Below, piece by piece: positions 40,101 through 52,952 of a stretch of DNA of 64,000 bases (within the stretch, counting starts at the first letter, position 1; the number at the start of each line of letters is the position of its first letter). Source of the stretch: Sclerurus mexicanus. Its lineage: Eukaryota > Chordata > Aves > Passeriformes > Furnariidae. The notes beneath the pieces were generated by a model. The model had not been told where the DNA came from and searched no databases. It saw only the letters and a list, made by a program, of their open reading frames with translations. The stretch covers positions 372,001 through 436,000 of the forward strand of contig VWZF01002906.1 in assembly GCA_013396755.1 (NCBI GenBank). Reading direction: 5' to 3'. Position numbers and translations under genes: made by a program.

Positions 40101-41497
40101 CAGTCTGTGGCCCACACTGTGATTAAGCTTTAAAACAGCCTATTCTAGGCAGTATTCTAGACCGTATACTTAAACATTTAGCAGTTTGTGTAGTCCTATT
40201 CCAATAAATACAGAAAACTTGGGGAAATATCATTCCTATCAAGCACTTTTATTTCCTTATAGATTTTATCTACTGAAGTTACTGGAGACTTGTGTTGTCC
40301 CTTTTGTTTTCCAGCACTACAATATGCAAGAGTAGAAATCACCGTGTGACAACCCAACCCTAAGGGCACAGGGGATTCTTCTGTTAATAATTGCAGTTAT
40401 AGTACTATTCATCTGGCATTCTAGTTACAATATGACTTGATATTAACCTTTGACTTAGAAAACTGTTCGGCCAGTGGTGTTTTATTGGATGTCTAATGTA
40501 GTTTACAATGAAAGTATTCAGGCACTTTGTCAGAAGGTGAAATGAAAGCACCTGGTTAGATCTTTAGCCTTAACCTTATAGATGAAACAGTAACACACTA
40601 TAAAACACAATTTACTAGTGCATGTGTTCCTACAGATAACTATGCTAGAATTCTTCTTAGTGTCATTTAAGATTTGTGTGACTTTCACACCAAGAAAAGA
40701 TTTCTAGTTTCTTACTACACATTCTGGAACGGTATGTAATATAATTACAGGGAATCAGAATTTATCAATGGAAATGTTGACCATGCTGCTGAAGTTGGAC
40801 CATCTCTTACCTATCAATACTTTTTGGGTAGCTTTCCTCACTGTCTAAATCTTTGTGTAGTCTATTCAGAGGTTTATCTTGTAGCAATTAAATAAATTCT
40901 AATTATTCTACCTTTGTCTTTTGCTGAAGAATGAGAGACTATTTCTAGAACAAAACTAAGGGACGACTTAAAGCTTATGTTTTAGAGACAGTAATATCAG
41001 AAAAATAAATTTTATAAAGCTATTTTAATGTCTATCAATACTTTTCCTGTAAAATTTCCAGAATTTTAAGAAATATATTCATTAATGAACCTTCACTACA
41101 CAAAGAGAACATGAAAGGACTAGCGAGGGGAAAGATCCAAACACTGTTTACAAAACAGTGCAGCTTTTCTGAATCACTCAAGGATTCACATTAGCTGAGG
41201 AGACAGATTACAAAAATGTGAATTACAAAAAGTGAATTGTTTATTGGACAGTAAGAACAAAGACAGAAGATTAGTTTTATTCACCTCTTATTCTGTTATC
41301 TTATTCTACATCTGTCTCACTGGTGGAAAAACAGCAAGTCCGTATTTTCCTGTATCTGATTTACATTGGTTTTATACTCTTTTACACACTGGGAGAGACA
41401 CAATTGGACTTGAAAAATAAGGAGAGGCACTTTTAAAATTCTGAGAGCTGTAGCATGAAAATGCTTGATGACATTGTGTCTTAGGAAAAAGAAGTTG
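37135..41497. other. AT-rich non-coding stretch
   Basis: No gene recognised. It contains a short TA repeat near 38118-38130 and a 14-base A-run near 39.21-39.22 kb. Small open frames at 38631-38849 and 39671-39883 look random. Confidence 0.6.
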
Positions 41498-42102
41498 GAA
41501 AGTTGAAAGTGTAGGGTCCTGCCCCTAGAGAGGAATAATCTCAGGATCCAGTTAAGGTTTGACTGGCTGGAAAACAGGTCTGGGCAGAAGCACCTAGGAG
41601 TACTGGTGAACAACAAGTTGTCCAAGCTGCCCGTGTGCCCTTGTGCCAACAAGGTAAATGGAATCCTGAGCTGCATTAGGAAGAGTGTGGCCAACAGCTT
41701 GAGAAAGGTTATCAATCCTGCCCTTCTACTCAGCCCTGGTGAGGCAACATCCAGAGTGCTGGGTCCAGTTTTGGGCTCCCTAACTGAAGAAAAAAAAAAG
41801 GAACTAGTGGAGAGGGTCCAGTGGAGGGCTACAAAGATGACGAGAGAACTGAAGCACCTGTCTTATGAGGAAAGGCTGAGAGAGTTGGGCCTGTTCAGCC
41901 TCGATAAGAGATGACTGAGAGAGGAAAACCTTCTTTACACTGAGTTGACAGAGCATCAGAACAGACTGCCCAGAGAGGCTGTTGAGTCTCTTTAGCTGCA
42001 GGTATTCACAATCCTGTGCAACCTGTTCTAGGTGAACCTAGGGGCCTTGGATCAGATGATATCCAGGTGCCTTCCAACGCCCACCATTCTATGATCCTGT
42101 GA
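41498..42102 (+). mobile_element. CR1 LINE fragment with C-terminal RT ORF remnant and 3' end
   Basis: This is the longest CR1 piece here. The 102-codon open frame at 41606-41914 gives the C-terminal end of the CR1 reverse-transcriptase ORF, seen in NKVNGILSCIRKSVA, ERVQWRATKM and HLSYEERLRELGLFSL. Upstream, 'gaaagtgtagggtcctgcc' matches the same ORF out of frame, showing indels. After 'gataagagatgac' the sequence jumps to the 3'UTR ('aacagactgcccagagagg') and runs to the tail 'attctatgatcctgtg'. The element is 5'-truncated and internally deleted, so it has no activity. The start is approximate. Confidence 0.95.
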
Positions 42103-44181
42103 AATGCAGAAATAACACTAAAGCTAGATGATACAAGATAGCACACTTGAAACTCAGGAGAAAGATTTCTTGTCAAAAGTCAGTGACCTCTCCTTTAAGG
42201 AAAATAAGATGCATAACTATGTAAGGAAAAAAAAATGGAAACATTTCAAGGTAACATCAGTTATAACACAACTGTTGTTGCAGATATACGTAATATACTT
42301 TCTAACTTAGGTAACACAGTACTGCTTGTTAGGGCTTTGCTGTGGCATTCTCTCATCTGTTTGCTCTATCCATTTTAATTTTTTTTTCACAGAGATTTCA
42401 CCAAATTCAACTACTTGCAATACCTGAAACAAAATGATTCTGTCAAATCAGAAGGAGGCTTTTGGTTTTTTTTCGTTTGATTGGTGGGTGGGTTTTTTTT
42501 TTATGTAGAACCACTTTCTCTCTGATATAAGAGACTCTTTCTGGCATTTCAAAGACTCACAAGCCAGAAAATACTATGGAGAATTCTGCAGCATCTCTGC
42601 CTTTGAAGTACATGTGAGACCATTTTTAAGCAATGAGAAACTGAAGTTCAGGGGGAAAAGTTTCTAATAGGGCCCACATTCTGTTAGATTTTTAACACTC
42701 TTCAGAACTACTCTTCTGAACCTTTTGAGGTTTGCCTATCCCTACTAATTATTTTCATTTTTTACTCTTATGTTGCTAATTTTTCAGTTGTAAATTATTT
42801 CAATTGAATATTAATTTCAGTTTCCTTGGAACTTAAGAAAAGATTAATGTTAGGAGCTAAGGAGGGACAGGAGTATGAAAGCAAGACAGTTAAAGGATTC
42901 AGTTCAGGTAAAAGTGCCATACAACCTTCCTTTTCTAAGAAATAATTTTAAGCAAATGTCTAGTGGGTAATTAACAAGAAACAACTATTTCACAAATTCA
43001 GAGTCTTCTTCTACCTACAAAAGGCTCATGGGTAGCTCTTGATTTCCAATAATATATTGATTCAGTGAATCCATTCTGGAAGTAACTTTCAGAATGGGTT
43101 TGGTTCCATGTTTTAGGAGCACAAGAATTAAAAGTAGATTACTGTGTTGTAAGACAAGTCACATGATACTGCTTTTGACTTTCTGATGAATGAAATTCAA
43201 AAATTCTCCTTGAAATCTTTTTTTTTACCTCACACATATATGTGTACAGTTAAAATGTCTCAGTGGGATAATTCTTGATAGCAAACACGATAGGGGAATA
43301 AGTGTCCTCTGAATAAAAATATTTAGAAATTCAAGTCAGTATTTAGGGATAATATTTTAAATTATTCATCCAGTTCAAGTTGTTGTTTTTTACTCTGCCT
43401 TAGAAAAATTATTTACTGAAGCTTCATTCCCTGATGCTATGAGTGGGAGCCATGAAGCTGTTGTCCTTTACAAAGGGGCTTTGGTGGGAGCTTGCCTGTG
43501 GGATATTTCTCTTCATTTTTATGACCTGATTAGAAGGAAGCTTATTTTGACTTTTTTTTTTATATCTGTCTATATTTCATTCCTACATTCTTGGTTGGCT
43601 TTTGGTTCAGGGCCTTATGTCCTCTGCATATGACTGTTTCTGGCAAATAGCTGTTTCAGTGTCTTAGAATTATTGCCTAGAACTTAGGAACTGCTATAAT
43701 GGATTAAACCAGTCATTCATCTAAGCAGGTCAGATCTTTTCATCTCCTATTAATATTGCTGAAAGAAGTAGGTGTTCAGAATTCAAGCAGTCTGTCATGA
43801 CTGATGTTTTGCATAACAAAAGAAAATTAATAGTTCAAAATAAAGAGCTTAAAACTATTGCCTTTCGGCCTTAAGATTAACCATTCACAACATTTCTCTC
43901 AAATTAACCCTGTAAAGCAGTGAGGCTTTATGGAATGTGCATCCTTTTTTCTCTTTTTTTTGAGGGCTACTTCTTTACTATTTGTTCTGGTAATGAAGTT
44001 CAAGGCACAAATGCAGTCACATCTTCAAGAACTACCAGAGCATCCAGGAAACAGCTAGAAGAGAGTTAGCACTTTAATTGTTACATCTAACAAAAGAACA
44101 GTAGAAGGGAAAGCAGAATTACAGGAAAGCAATCTTGGAACATTCTGTTATCTGTAAATTTGAGAAAAGAATTTTGGTTCC

Positions 44182-44212
44182 TTTTATTTTTTTTTTATTT
44201 TTTTTTTTTAAA
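44182..44212 (+). repeat. T-rich low-complexity tract
   Basis: Nearly pure T broken by single A residues. It accounts for the Phe-rich short frame at 44160-44357. Confidence 0.85.
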
Positions 44213-46271
44213 TTCTTCCTGTTGTGCTTACTTCTTTTTATTTTTTAATGAAAAAGAGGTGGGATGGTGCCTACCTAAATTAACAGCTGATGTCTTTGGC
44301 ATCAAAATAAATAAAAAGCTGGGAAAAAACCAAACCCTAACAACAAATGTGTTGTGACAGACACTCTGCAGCCATGACTCTTCATTTATGGCCAAAGCCA
44401 TACCATTGGAAACAGTCCAGTGTAACATCATATAGAATATTCAGTTTGTTGTTTTTTTTTTTCTGGATGCCAAACTAATTGTTGAATACCAAAAAACATT
44501 TATCAGTAACTAACAGATTGTGCTTCTAGTTAAAAGTGCTACCGTATTTGTTGTGCATTTTTTTCTTGTAGTATCAGTAGATGTTTGGACTGCAGGCCTT
44601 CACACCCAACACACCTCTGCTCTTTGATGAATTATGTATAATTTTTTGGAAATTCTTTTTAAAGTTGAGGTGGTTTATCATCCTTTTCAGTTAAAAAATA
44701 TTCACTGGAAGCAAAGATATTTCAAGGTCTATATTTCACAGTTGGGAAACACAAACTACACCCTGCCACTGTCAGTCTCTCCATATCTCTCTCTCACACA
44801 CACCTGATCTGTTTACATTCAGAACATGACAGACAAGCCATGGATATGATTCGAACAAGGAAAAAATTATATTCTAATAAGGTACTATCATATTCCCACT
44901 GAAGCAGTGAAGAGACACCCACTGGCATTGTTAGGAGTTGAGCCGAATCCCCAGAAACCTCTTCTCTTCATGCAGACTCAGCAAACAGTGAAGAGAGGTC
45001 TCTGCAATTGGATGTAGAAGAAGAAAAAAACTGACCATATATTTGGAGACATAATAGATACCCGATACAGTCCTCACTTCCAAAATTCTCTGAACTTCAG
45101 CCGCCATTTTTTTTTTTTAAAGTATTATTTCTTCTAATGTTCATAATAGAATCTAGAAAAAGTGATGTTGACCACTGATATAATCAGTTCAGGCATCTCT
45201 GCCTTATATTTATGTTTTTATCAGAGAGTAACTATGCCACCAGCTAAGGAGAGGTAGAGTCAGTAACATGAACAGTAACAGATACAGTGAAACCCTCTTA
45301 GCTTATTTATTTCTCTTTTTCTGACTTGAGAATTAAGTACTTTTTCTGATAAATTACACAAATTCATGTTTAAGGTCAGTGGTCGCCTGTTGTTATCGTT
45401 GCATTCCTATTACTATTTTGGTCTAGATGATTCTGCTTCTGCTGGTTTTACAGAGGTCTTGATGGATACCCTGTGAATAGAGGTATACTGGGTTATCAAC
45501 AGAACTGTGTATGTGTTAGAAAGCCAAAAACATTTGCTGTCATATATTTAGCAGCACTTTGCAAAGGGCAAGGTAATTTTGTTCATTATTTTTATTGAGT
45601 TTTCTGAAAAAGTTGGGCACCATTCTGGAGGCTTTCTTCTCCTACTGTCTTCTGTGAAAGCTAGAAGGCCTTCAGGGTATCTTGGGAAAAAATAGCCTAC
45701 ACGAGAAAATCTTTTAAAGTTGTTTGCTCTTCCCTCTAGAGCAAAACAAGGGTAGATGTTCATCCATTCCTTCATGTTGTTCACTCTCCTTCTCACTTCT
45801 CCCTGTCCCACTACAACATATTTCTGTAGTTTCTCACCTTTTTTTGCTGAAGAGATTATTTTACATACTCCTTCCCACCTACTTTCAGAAAATACCTGCA
45901 AAAGACTAGGTCCCTGTTTGTTTCTATGTCCTAACCATTAATTTCAGCAAAATATGTCCTGCAGCTTGACTATTCCACACAGTTTACGACAGTTTTTTTA
46001 TAAATTTGGAACAACTTCCAGCAAGCAAAAGTACATACCTCGTGAGATATATTAGTCATACAGAGCCTTGTCTGTGGAACACCTTCAACAATTTGTCAAG
46101 CTATTTATCCAGGTGAAATCAACCAACACAGCATTTCATCCTGACTGATATAATTGGCTGACCTTGAAAGTTAGGATCCACTTTTTTATTTACAAATATA
46201 TAGTATATAAAACACAGAATGAACTAAGAGTATATAATACAAAAAACAGAGGAGGAAACAAGAAACAAATT

Positions 46272-46313
46272 GTGGGAAAAATGGGGAAAATGGGGAAAAA
46301 TTTGGGAAAACTT
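46272..46313 (+). repeat. Imperfect GGGAAAA(T) tandem repeat
   Basis: Four to five copies of a GGGAAAA(A)T unit, with small length differences between copies. Confidence 0.8.
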
Positions 46314-46807
46314 TTGGAGGAGAAATTAAGTAATCCAGGTCTGACAGATAAATGGAAGGATAAACATGTCATATAAATCAGCACAATGCACAAATGTTCA
46401 GTTCAAAATATACAAAGAGAGACCCAGAAGCTTAAAATAAGCACCAAGAATGACAGTACTAACACAGTGGCAAATTATATTACATGGAAACACAACCTGG
46501 GCAGTGATGCAAATGTTGGAAAAGGCAAATAGATAATAAATTGCAATGACAACATGGATGCAGAAAAGGAGTGTTTTGAAATGATGTTAAACCTTGCACA
46601 AATAAGACAAATAAATACAGGAGATGCTTGGAAAGACTTCTGCCACAGCACATGGGAAACAGAGACAGAGGATCATCCAGACTACACATTGTGGAAAAAG
46701 AAATGGCTAGAAAACAGACCATCACAGTGACAACTTTCAAAGGACCAGAGACTTTATAATTCAACATTACCTGTGTCTTTTATGTACGGGTTTTCCCCTG
46801 TTTAGAT

Positions 46808-47118
46808 TGTAACCCCTAGAACCCCCTGCGCACATGTGAAAAGTTCTTCTTGGGTATCCAGCTCCGCCCCCCTCCCAACCTTATTGGATGTATCACCAGT
46901 CACTCCCCATTCCTGGGTTTCCACTGGGTTTGGTCCTCCTGCTCCCTTACTGGCCCCTGTGTCCCCCAAACCACACCACTGCCCCTGAACCTTTACCCAA
47001 TCACATCCTACCTCCCAAACCCTGCCTGAAGAGCTTAAATACCCTTGAGTCAAGTAATTAAAGGCTTTTCTATGACCTCTCCACTTCGGGGTGTTACATC
47101 TCTTTACTCCTGACCACA
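46808..47118 (+). mobile_element. GC-rich ERV LTR, plus strand
   Basis: A GC-rich block in AT-rich surroundings begins TGTAACCCC and reads GGGGTGTTACA at 47088-47098, so TGTAAC/GTTACA form inverted ends. Inside are a TATA-like TTAAATA near 47035 and an ATTAAA polyadenylation signal at 47057-47062, in U3-R-U5 order. The true 3' end may be 47098 (inverted terminus) or 47118, where 'gaccaca' is followed by 'tggggatttcac', resembling a TGG-start primer-binding site. No gag, pol or env sequence was recognised downstream. Simple flanks show no matching target-site duplication. Class (ERVK-like or other) is undecided. Confidence 0.65.
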
Positions 47119-47655
47119 TGGGGATTTCACAATCCCCTCCAGATGCCAGGAGGCCTGGGGAAATGGAGGAGCTGGCTCCCCCTCACAGCTGTTAAGGAGG
47201 GAAGTGTCATACGAAACCAAGATAATGGATTAGTTCTCAGGGACCATTTTTACTGAGGCCCCATGGAAAATCTCTAACCTTTGGCTGTACTTAGGGTTGC
47301 GTGAGTTCCAAAGATAGGAGAGCACATTCACCATTCACTCCACCGTTAGTTCTCTAAGATCTATGAATAACTGATCAGAACCAATTATGATGGCATGATG
47401 CTTATTGTCTCTTTGGCTTTCACAAACAGATGATAGGTTGTCAAAGATAGCCAGAGAAAAATAGGTATGGTTAATGCAGTCATTGATTGATGGCCGCATG
47501 TACTAGGACTTGAGTGCTCTGGGCTTGATGGTGACATGGGACACAAAAACACCAACATCACAGATTTTCTTTTTTCAAATACAAGTAAACAAATACAGCA
47601 TTTTACTCTTGTTCCCAGCAATGTAGTCCATTTTTAGAGGATAGTTGTTAATGAC

Positions 47656-47748
47656 ATGCAAATCTTTAACTCCTTCAACCCAGTTCTCTCAACCACTAAT
47701 TAAAGATGGGAGGATTGCAATATATGCATAAACACTAAATATGCAAAT
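47656..47748. promoter_or_regulatory. Cluster of POU octamer motifs (candidate)
   Basis: Two perfect ATGCAAAT octamers (47656-47663 and 47741-47748) flank a TATGCATA (47723-47730) and an ATTAA-type homeodomain core within 93 bases. This resembles a conserved developmental enhancer core, but motif density alone is weak evidence in AT-rich DNA. Confidence 0.25.
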
Positions 47749-50700
47749 TAATCCAGGTTTTCTTCATTATAATGGGAAATTAGGAACAGAGCAATTCAGA
47801 TTCATTTACAGATATAAGATCAAAAATATTTCTTCCTTTGATGGTAGCAACAATACACAATTTCACTTCAGGCCTTGATTAGAGCTTATCTTATTAAATA
47901 CAGTACAGAACAGATGAAACTGCTCTTCCAAGGACCTGCTGGTTTATAAACTAAAGAACAGATCCTTGAGGAAGAAAAAAATTTTTTCCACTGAAACAGG
48001 TGTGACCTGCAGATGCTTCAACAATTGTCTAAAATTACAATGAACTCCATGTCATTAATATGTGAGTGCATCAACCAAGTATAAGCTGATTCTCTGAGCA
48101 ATTATTTTAACCATTTTTCTAGTGAAACACAAAGAGACAAATATTTTACTCTATTCCATGCATTTCACATAGTAAACTGATACTGCCTGTGAATATTGCA
48201 GTAGCAGCATCTGTAGGGTGGGTATTCCTTGCTGATATCTTCCCCAGACTGACAGATGCTTATTATTTCAATACCATAACATCAGTTATTAACATTTCAG
48301 AAGAGCTATGATTTAGCTATATGACTAGTTAAAGGAAAAATAGAGGTATTATCCCTCTGCAGTGTCACACATCAGTAGTGTTCAAGGGAAGTAATCCACT
48401 AGAGATCTAAGGAAAAGCAACCATTTTTCTGAAAAAATATTTTATTTTCTCATAAAAAATAGAGGCAGATAGAACTCCTTCATCTATGTATTCATCTATC
48501 TAGAGTAATCATCAGCTTCTTTGTTATTAGGTTGGATAAAAGAATCTTTAATTATTTTAGTAAACTTTGAATGGTAATGCTTGTGCTTATGACTTTTTTA
48601 TTTGATTGATTTTAATGTATTTGAAACAGACTAGGATATAATAGAACATCCATATATATACGTTGTACTTTGCAGAATATGTGAATGCTCATTTTTTTCC
48701 CATACTGACATTCTACCATATCAAATGAGATCTTTATTCAGACTTAGAGAAATAAATGGGTTATAAAAATAAGTTTTGAGAACTCCTCCATTAAATAATG
48801 AGACACATTATATTTATGTACATTTATCAGTGAACATTTCACACCTACATACCTATATAAATGCATAGCTTCAATTTTGCTAAAAATTCTTACTGAAAGC
48901 TGAAAGGCATAGCAAGCTTAATATAATTGGTTTTCCTCAATATTTCGCTAGTAAACTTCCATGGATGAAGTGAAAAAGGGAACAGTTATGGAATCATGTC
49001 TACAAAAAGAAAGGAATGAAACCAAAGCATAATTTGTAAAGTGATCTTTATAATAAAATATCATTTCAGAAGACAAATGCCAGAATCAGACAGAATTGGG
49101 GTTTTTTTTCTCTTCTCCACATGGCCAATGTTCACCACAAACAGTGATCAGTGAGGTACACTTCTGTGAAACCATTCAGTATTTTCTGCAGAAGCCTAGA
49201 AGCAATAAGAAAGAACTTCCAAATTGCACAGAATGCAAAGTTCTATAAAACTTGGAGGTTTCTGATTTAATAAGATTCCAATATCTTTTGACATCTGGCT
49301 AGTACATGAATGATATCTTTCCAGAGGCTTGTGCTATTAAGGTACCAATCACAACAATGTAGCTTGTACTGGCTTTCCACAAACGCCTTCAAATATGATT
49401 GTTCCATGCACTACACTGACAGCAAATGAGTGCAGAATGAAACTGGAATTTTAGTCATCAAAATTAATCATTTATAGATCAGACTTAAATAAAAGCCAAA
49501 GTACAGAAGCTATTCCTTTTCAATATGTTTAGAAATAAATTTTAAAAAATCAGAGCATTTTGACAAACTAGACTTCTTTGTGATGATAAGCAAGATGGTG
49601 ATACATGACTTCTTTGAAAGACCTTGAACAATCTCTTGAGAAACCACACCCACTCTGACAGTATGGAAAGTTCAACCAGCAAATCCACCTGTTTGCCAGA
49701 TGAAAATTATGTCATTCCTATACTGAATTTTCTACTGAACATCCTCTATTTTCCTCTGCTTATGGGTTATACTTACAGTGGCAAAATACCATTGTGCCCA
49801 ACTTCAGCACTAGGGGAACAGCCATGAGCTGGACCGGTTCTTTGCATAGTAGTTCTGAATTATCTATGTGTATCAATCTCATCCTTATTTTAACTCACAA
49901 TTGATTCTCTTTTGTTTTAACTAATCAATGCATTTTACTGAAATATTAAAAGCTTAAGTTAAATCTGATTCTGTACCAGAAGTATCATTTTTTAAAATGT
50001 AGACTGACAAATGAAAAAGAGATAGATTGTCAGTAAAATACGAAACTGTAGGGCTTTGATTCAACAGAAGGAAAATAGCTAGTGTTGACAAAGAATACAT
50101 CTTCTGAAAGCTGTTTTAGTTTGGACATGTGGTTTGTTTAGGTTGCCTAAGCTTTTCTAGTTTTGATGCATAAAGATTCTGTCTTATACTGCAGAATTCA
50201 TTAATGGCACTTGCAATCCTCTGACTGCCTTTCTGAAAACACTACATTTGCAAGAAACTTCACTACTGACTACCTGGCTGTAGGCGCATTTAAGCTATAT
50301 TTCATCTCAGATCAGAAGTACACTTCTGATGTGTAAGTCCCAAATGTCGCCCCTTGTCACACTTCAGTTGACATTTCAGTGCACATACTGGATTTATTTC
50401 ATGTGAAACTAAACATGGAGATTCTCTCCAGGAGCACAACTAATGGGCTACAGCCACTGAAATGCATTGGTCTGCAGAATTAGACTAAAGTTCAAAGTAC
50501 ATCCTCCAGAGGTGCCTACTGCTGGCATTCCACTTTACATGGGTGTCTGTGCAGACCTGCAGCCCTAGCTGGCGTATGGCCTTGAAGAACTCATTTAAGG
50601 CATGCTGTGTCCTTTTGAATTCTGGGAGAGCAAAACCCAAAGTATGAACAGTTTTCTCTCCACTTAGTCTATAGATTATGAAAGGCTGATGTTCTGCCCA

Positions 50701-51347
50701 ACCAGCCCATCTTCCTAATTACATTAATATGAATCAAACAATAATCTTTATACACTGCATTTAAAATATCAGCTCATACAGTCATTATCTGATCATGATC
50801 CAAATTGTTTTACACTCTCTAATTCCAAACAAAAATCATCAGAACCCACCCTCCATAACTAAAGTGAGATTTGACACAGACAAAGCCCCACTGAATACAG
50901 CAACCATGGGTTTATTTTGGTGTGATGAGATCTTCTGCCCCATCCCCACTGTACTGGGATATCACCTGGCTGTCTTGCTGTCACCTTCCACTGCTTCATA
51001 TAACACAGATGTTCTGAACACAGACAAAGGACAAGTGCCACAAAAATATGTTTACCTAAATAATGAACAGGTATAATGTGTTAGGCACTAGCAGTTTATA
51101 TATTTAGGATCTTGATCATTGGGATGTTCTAATAATTCAATACAACTAAACAATTCTTTTTTCTACAACTAAATTTTAATTTTAAATAACTACAATTACA
51201 GGGTTTTAGATCAATTAAATTCTTGTATTATTTAATACCTAGCCAAATGCAGAATGTATTTTTCTACTTCTGTTTCTTACCTAACCTTTAACTTGCTTGC
51301 TTACCGACTGCAGTGGTAGGCAGTTTCCTAAAAGGCCTTTCCACTGC

Positions 51348-51372
51348 ATGACTGACTGACTGACTGATTGAT
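51348..51372 (+). repeat. (TGAC)n short tandem repeat
   Basis: Four TGAC units are followed by two TGAT units. Confidence 0.85.
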
Positions 51373-52721
51373 GGTGTGTTCAGTTCAAACACAGATGACC
51401 ACAGCTTGAAAAGAGAATTAATTGATAGATGCAAAAAAACCTGTGGCAATCAGCATACTCCCTCTAAGGAAAGTTTTCCTTTTTTCAACTGGTACAAGTA
51501 ACACACTATCAAATTTACCAAGCTTATCTTTAAAAACAAAACAAAAAAATCAATTTCTCTATTCACCCCTCCTATTTTTTACCTACCAAGTTATGTTAAA
51601 CTACTTCAATTGACAAGTTATTCATGTAGTAATTCATTAGATGTCTTCATTCACAGAAAATTTTCTGAAGTCTTTATTTTGCATTTACTCATACTAAGAC
51701 TGACTTCCCAGTAACATTATCGAGATCTGATTAAGTTTTAGTGAAGAGAGTGACAATCACAAATAAAATATATTTAGATCAACTGAAATAAGCCAAATAT
51801 GGACACAATTTCCCTTAAATTTGTAGCCAATTCCTTTGACATTATTTTCAGTCTCATAACTTCATATTTTGAAATGTAGCTGTAGGCAAGCGGAAAAAAC
51901 CCTAAAGATTATCAAAATTACTTGCATATTAATTTGTAACATTCCGTATTACCTGGAACTAACCTTTTTGCATTTCTTGTTTTTATACAGATAAAATATC
52001 ATGCCATGTAAAAATGACAATGGCCTTTGTCAAAGGTTTGTACTGAAAGAAACGGAAATGTGCATGAAGTCCTAAAACAGTTACAGGGAAGCACAGAAGG
52101 CTGTTTGCTAGGTTAGAGGCAGTCACTTTGGTAGATGGATGGCATTCCAGCTGTATCTACTCTGACAAGATCAGTGTCCCCCATAGTCACCTCCAAATCC
52201 CCAAGTGAAAGGATAGAGAGAAGCACCTCTGAGACCAAGGCCACTGGAGTAGACTGGTCTTTGTCCACAGTGCTTGGTGTTCAGCCTGGTCTCCTCCTGG
52301 CTCTGTGTGGTACTTCTGTGGTGCTTAAACAGAATTATTACTTTGAGGGGAGGGTTGTTCAGTTCCAAGTGCCAAAATAATAAGAGGACTTTGTTTCAGC
52401 CCTTCAGAGTAATATTTACAGTGTGATGTTCACATTTCATTTCAAGTGCATGGTCTGGGCACTGTGTGTAGACATTTTAGGATATGGAAGGCTTGGTGGT
52501 AGAGTGGGGCCAAATGGGGTATAGTCATAGTTTTTCCTGTAGGGATGAATAAAAATTACAATGGAAGTTACTTTTCTTTTTTTAAATAAAAGAATATCAG
52601 GAGCAATTTTCTAACAGATATGATGGGAACAAGAAAATAAATAGATTTTAAAATCAAATTTTCAATTGCACATAAAAAGAATTATAAGAGCTGTTTGCAT
52701 GCATTGGAAGTAAACTTCATT

Positions 52722-52751
52722 ACATGGCCTGAATGGTCCCTTCCAGCCCTG
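52722..52751 (+). mobile_element. Possible CR1 3'-end relic
   Basis: The words 'ggcctgaatggtcccttcc' and 'agccct' resemble the box just before the CR1 tail. Only about 30 bases match and no terminal 'attctgtg' follows, so chance is a real alternative. Confidence 0.3.
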
Positions 52752-52920
52752 TCTTTCTCTGCTTTGACAGTTTTTTGCTTTTTCCCTGGTATCATCTTCT
52801 TTCATTGTTCATTTGTGCCTGGAGCCTGGCTTCAAAGAGCATTATTTACTGAGGCAAGTGCAACTAAAAGTTTGAATGGCATTTCAAAGGGATTCAAAGC
52901 AGTTGCTCTTGAATGGCTCC

Positions 52921-52952
52921 AGGTGAATAGTTTCACCTAGTGAATAGTTTCA
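52921..52952 (+). repeat. 17-bp tandem duplication with hairpin
   Basis: GTGAATAGTTTCA occurs twice at a 17-base period. The first copy lies in a perfect 7-bp stem (AGGTGAA / TTCACCT) with a 4-base loop. Confidence 0.8.

Larger units (their letters stand above)
42103..46807. other. AT-rich non-coding stretch
   Basis: No gene recognised. T-runs occur near 42.47-42.50 kb, 43.55 kb and 44.19-44.21 kb. The 117-codon minus-strand frame at 45548-45901 is overlapped by plus-strand frames and is not recognised. A small GGGAAAA repeat lies at 46272-46313. Confidence 0.55.
47119..52720. other. Non-coding stretch, possible short ERV leader at the start
   Basis: The first 80-100 bases (47119-47210) stay GC-richer and may be residual retroviral leader. 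A POU-octamer cluster at 47656-47748 and a short GACT repeat at 51348-51372 are listed separately. Frames at 49624-49827, 50795-51076 and 52135-52380 were read and not recognised; the last two are overlapped by open frames on the other strand. Confidence 0.5.

Noticed and set aside
41606..41914. 102-codon open frame considered as a gene
   Set aside because: It is the C-terminal remnant of a CR1 reverse-transcriptase ORF, so it is annotated as a transposon fragment.
50795..51076. 93-codon plus-strand frame
   Set aside because: It is unrecognised, overlapped by an antisense frame, and has no exon borders.
52135..52380. 81-codon plus-strand frame
   Set aside because: Not recognised, and open on the other strand too. 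Likely chance in a locally GC-richer patch.
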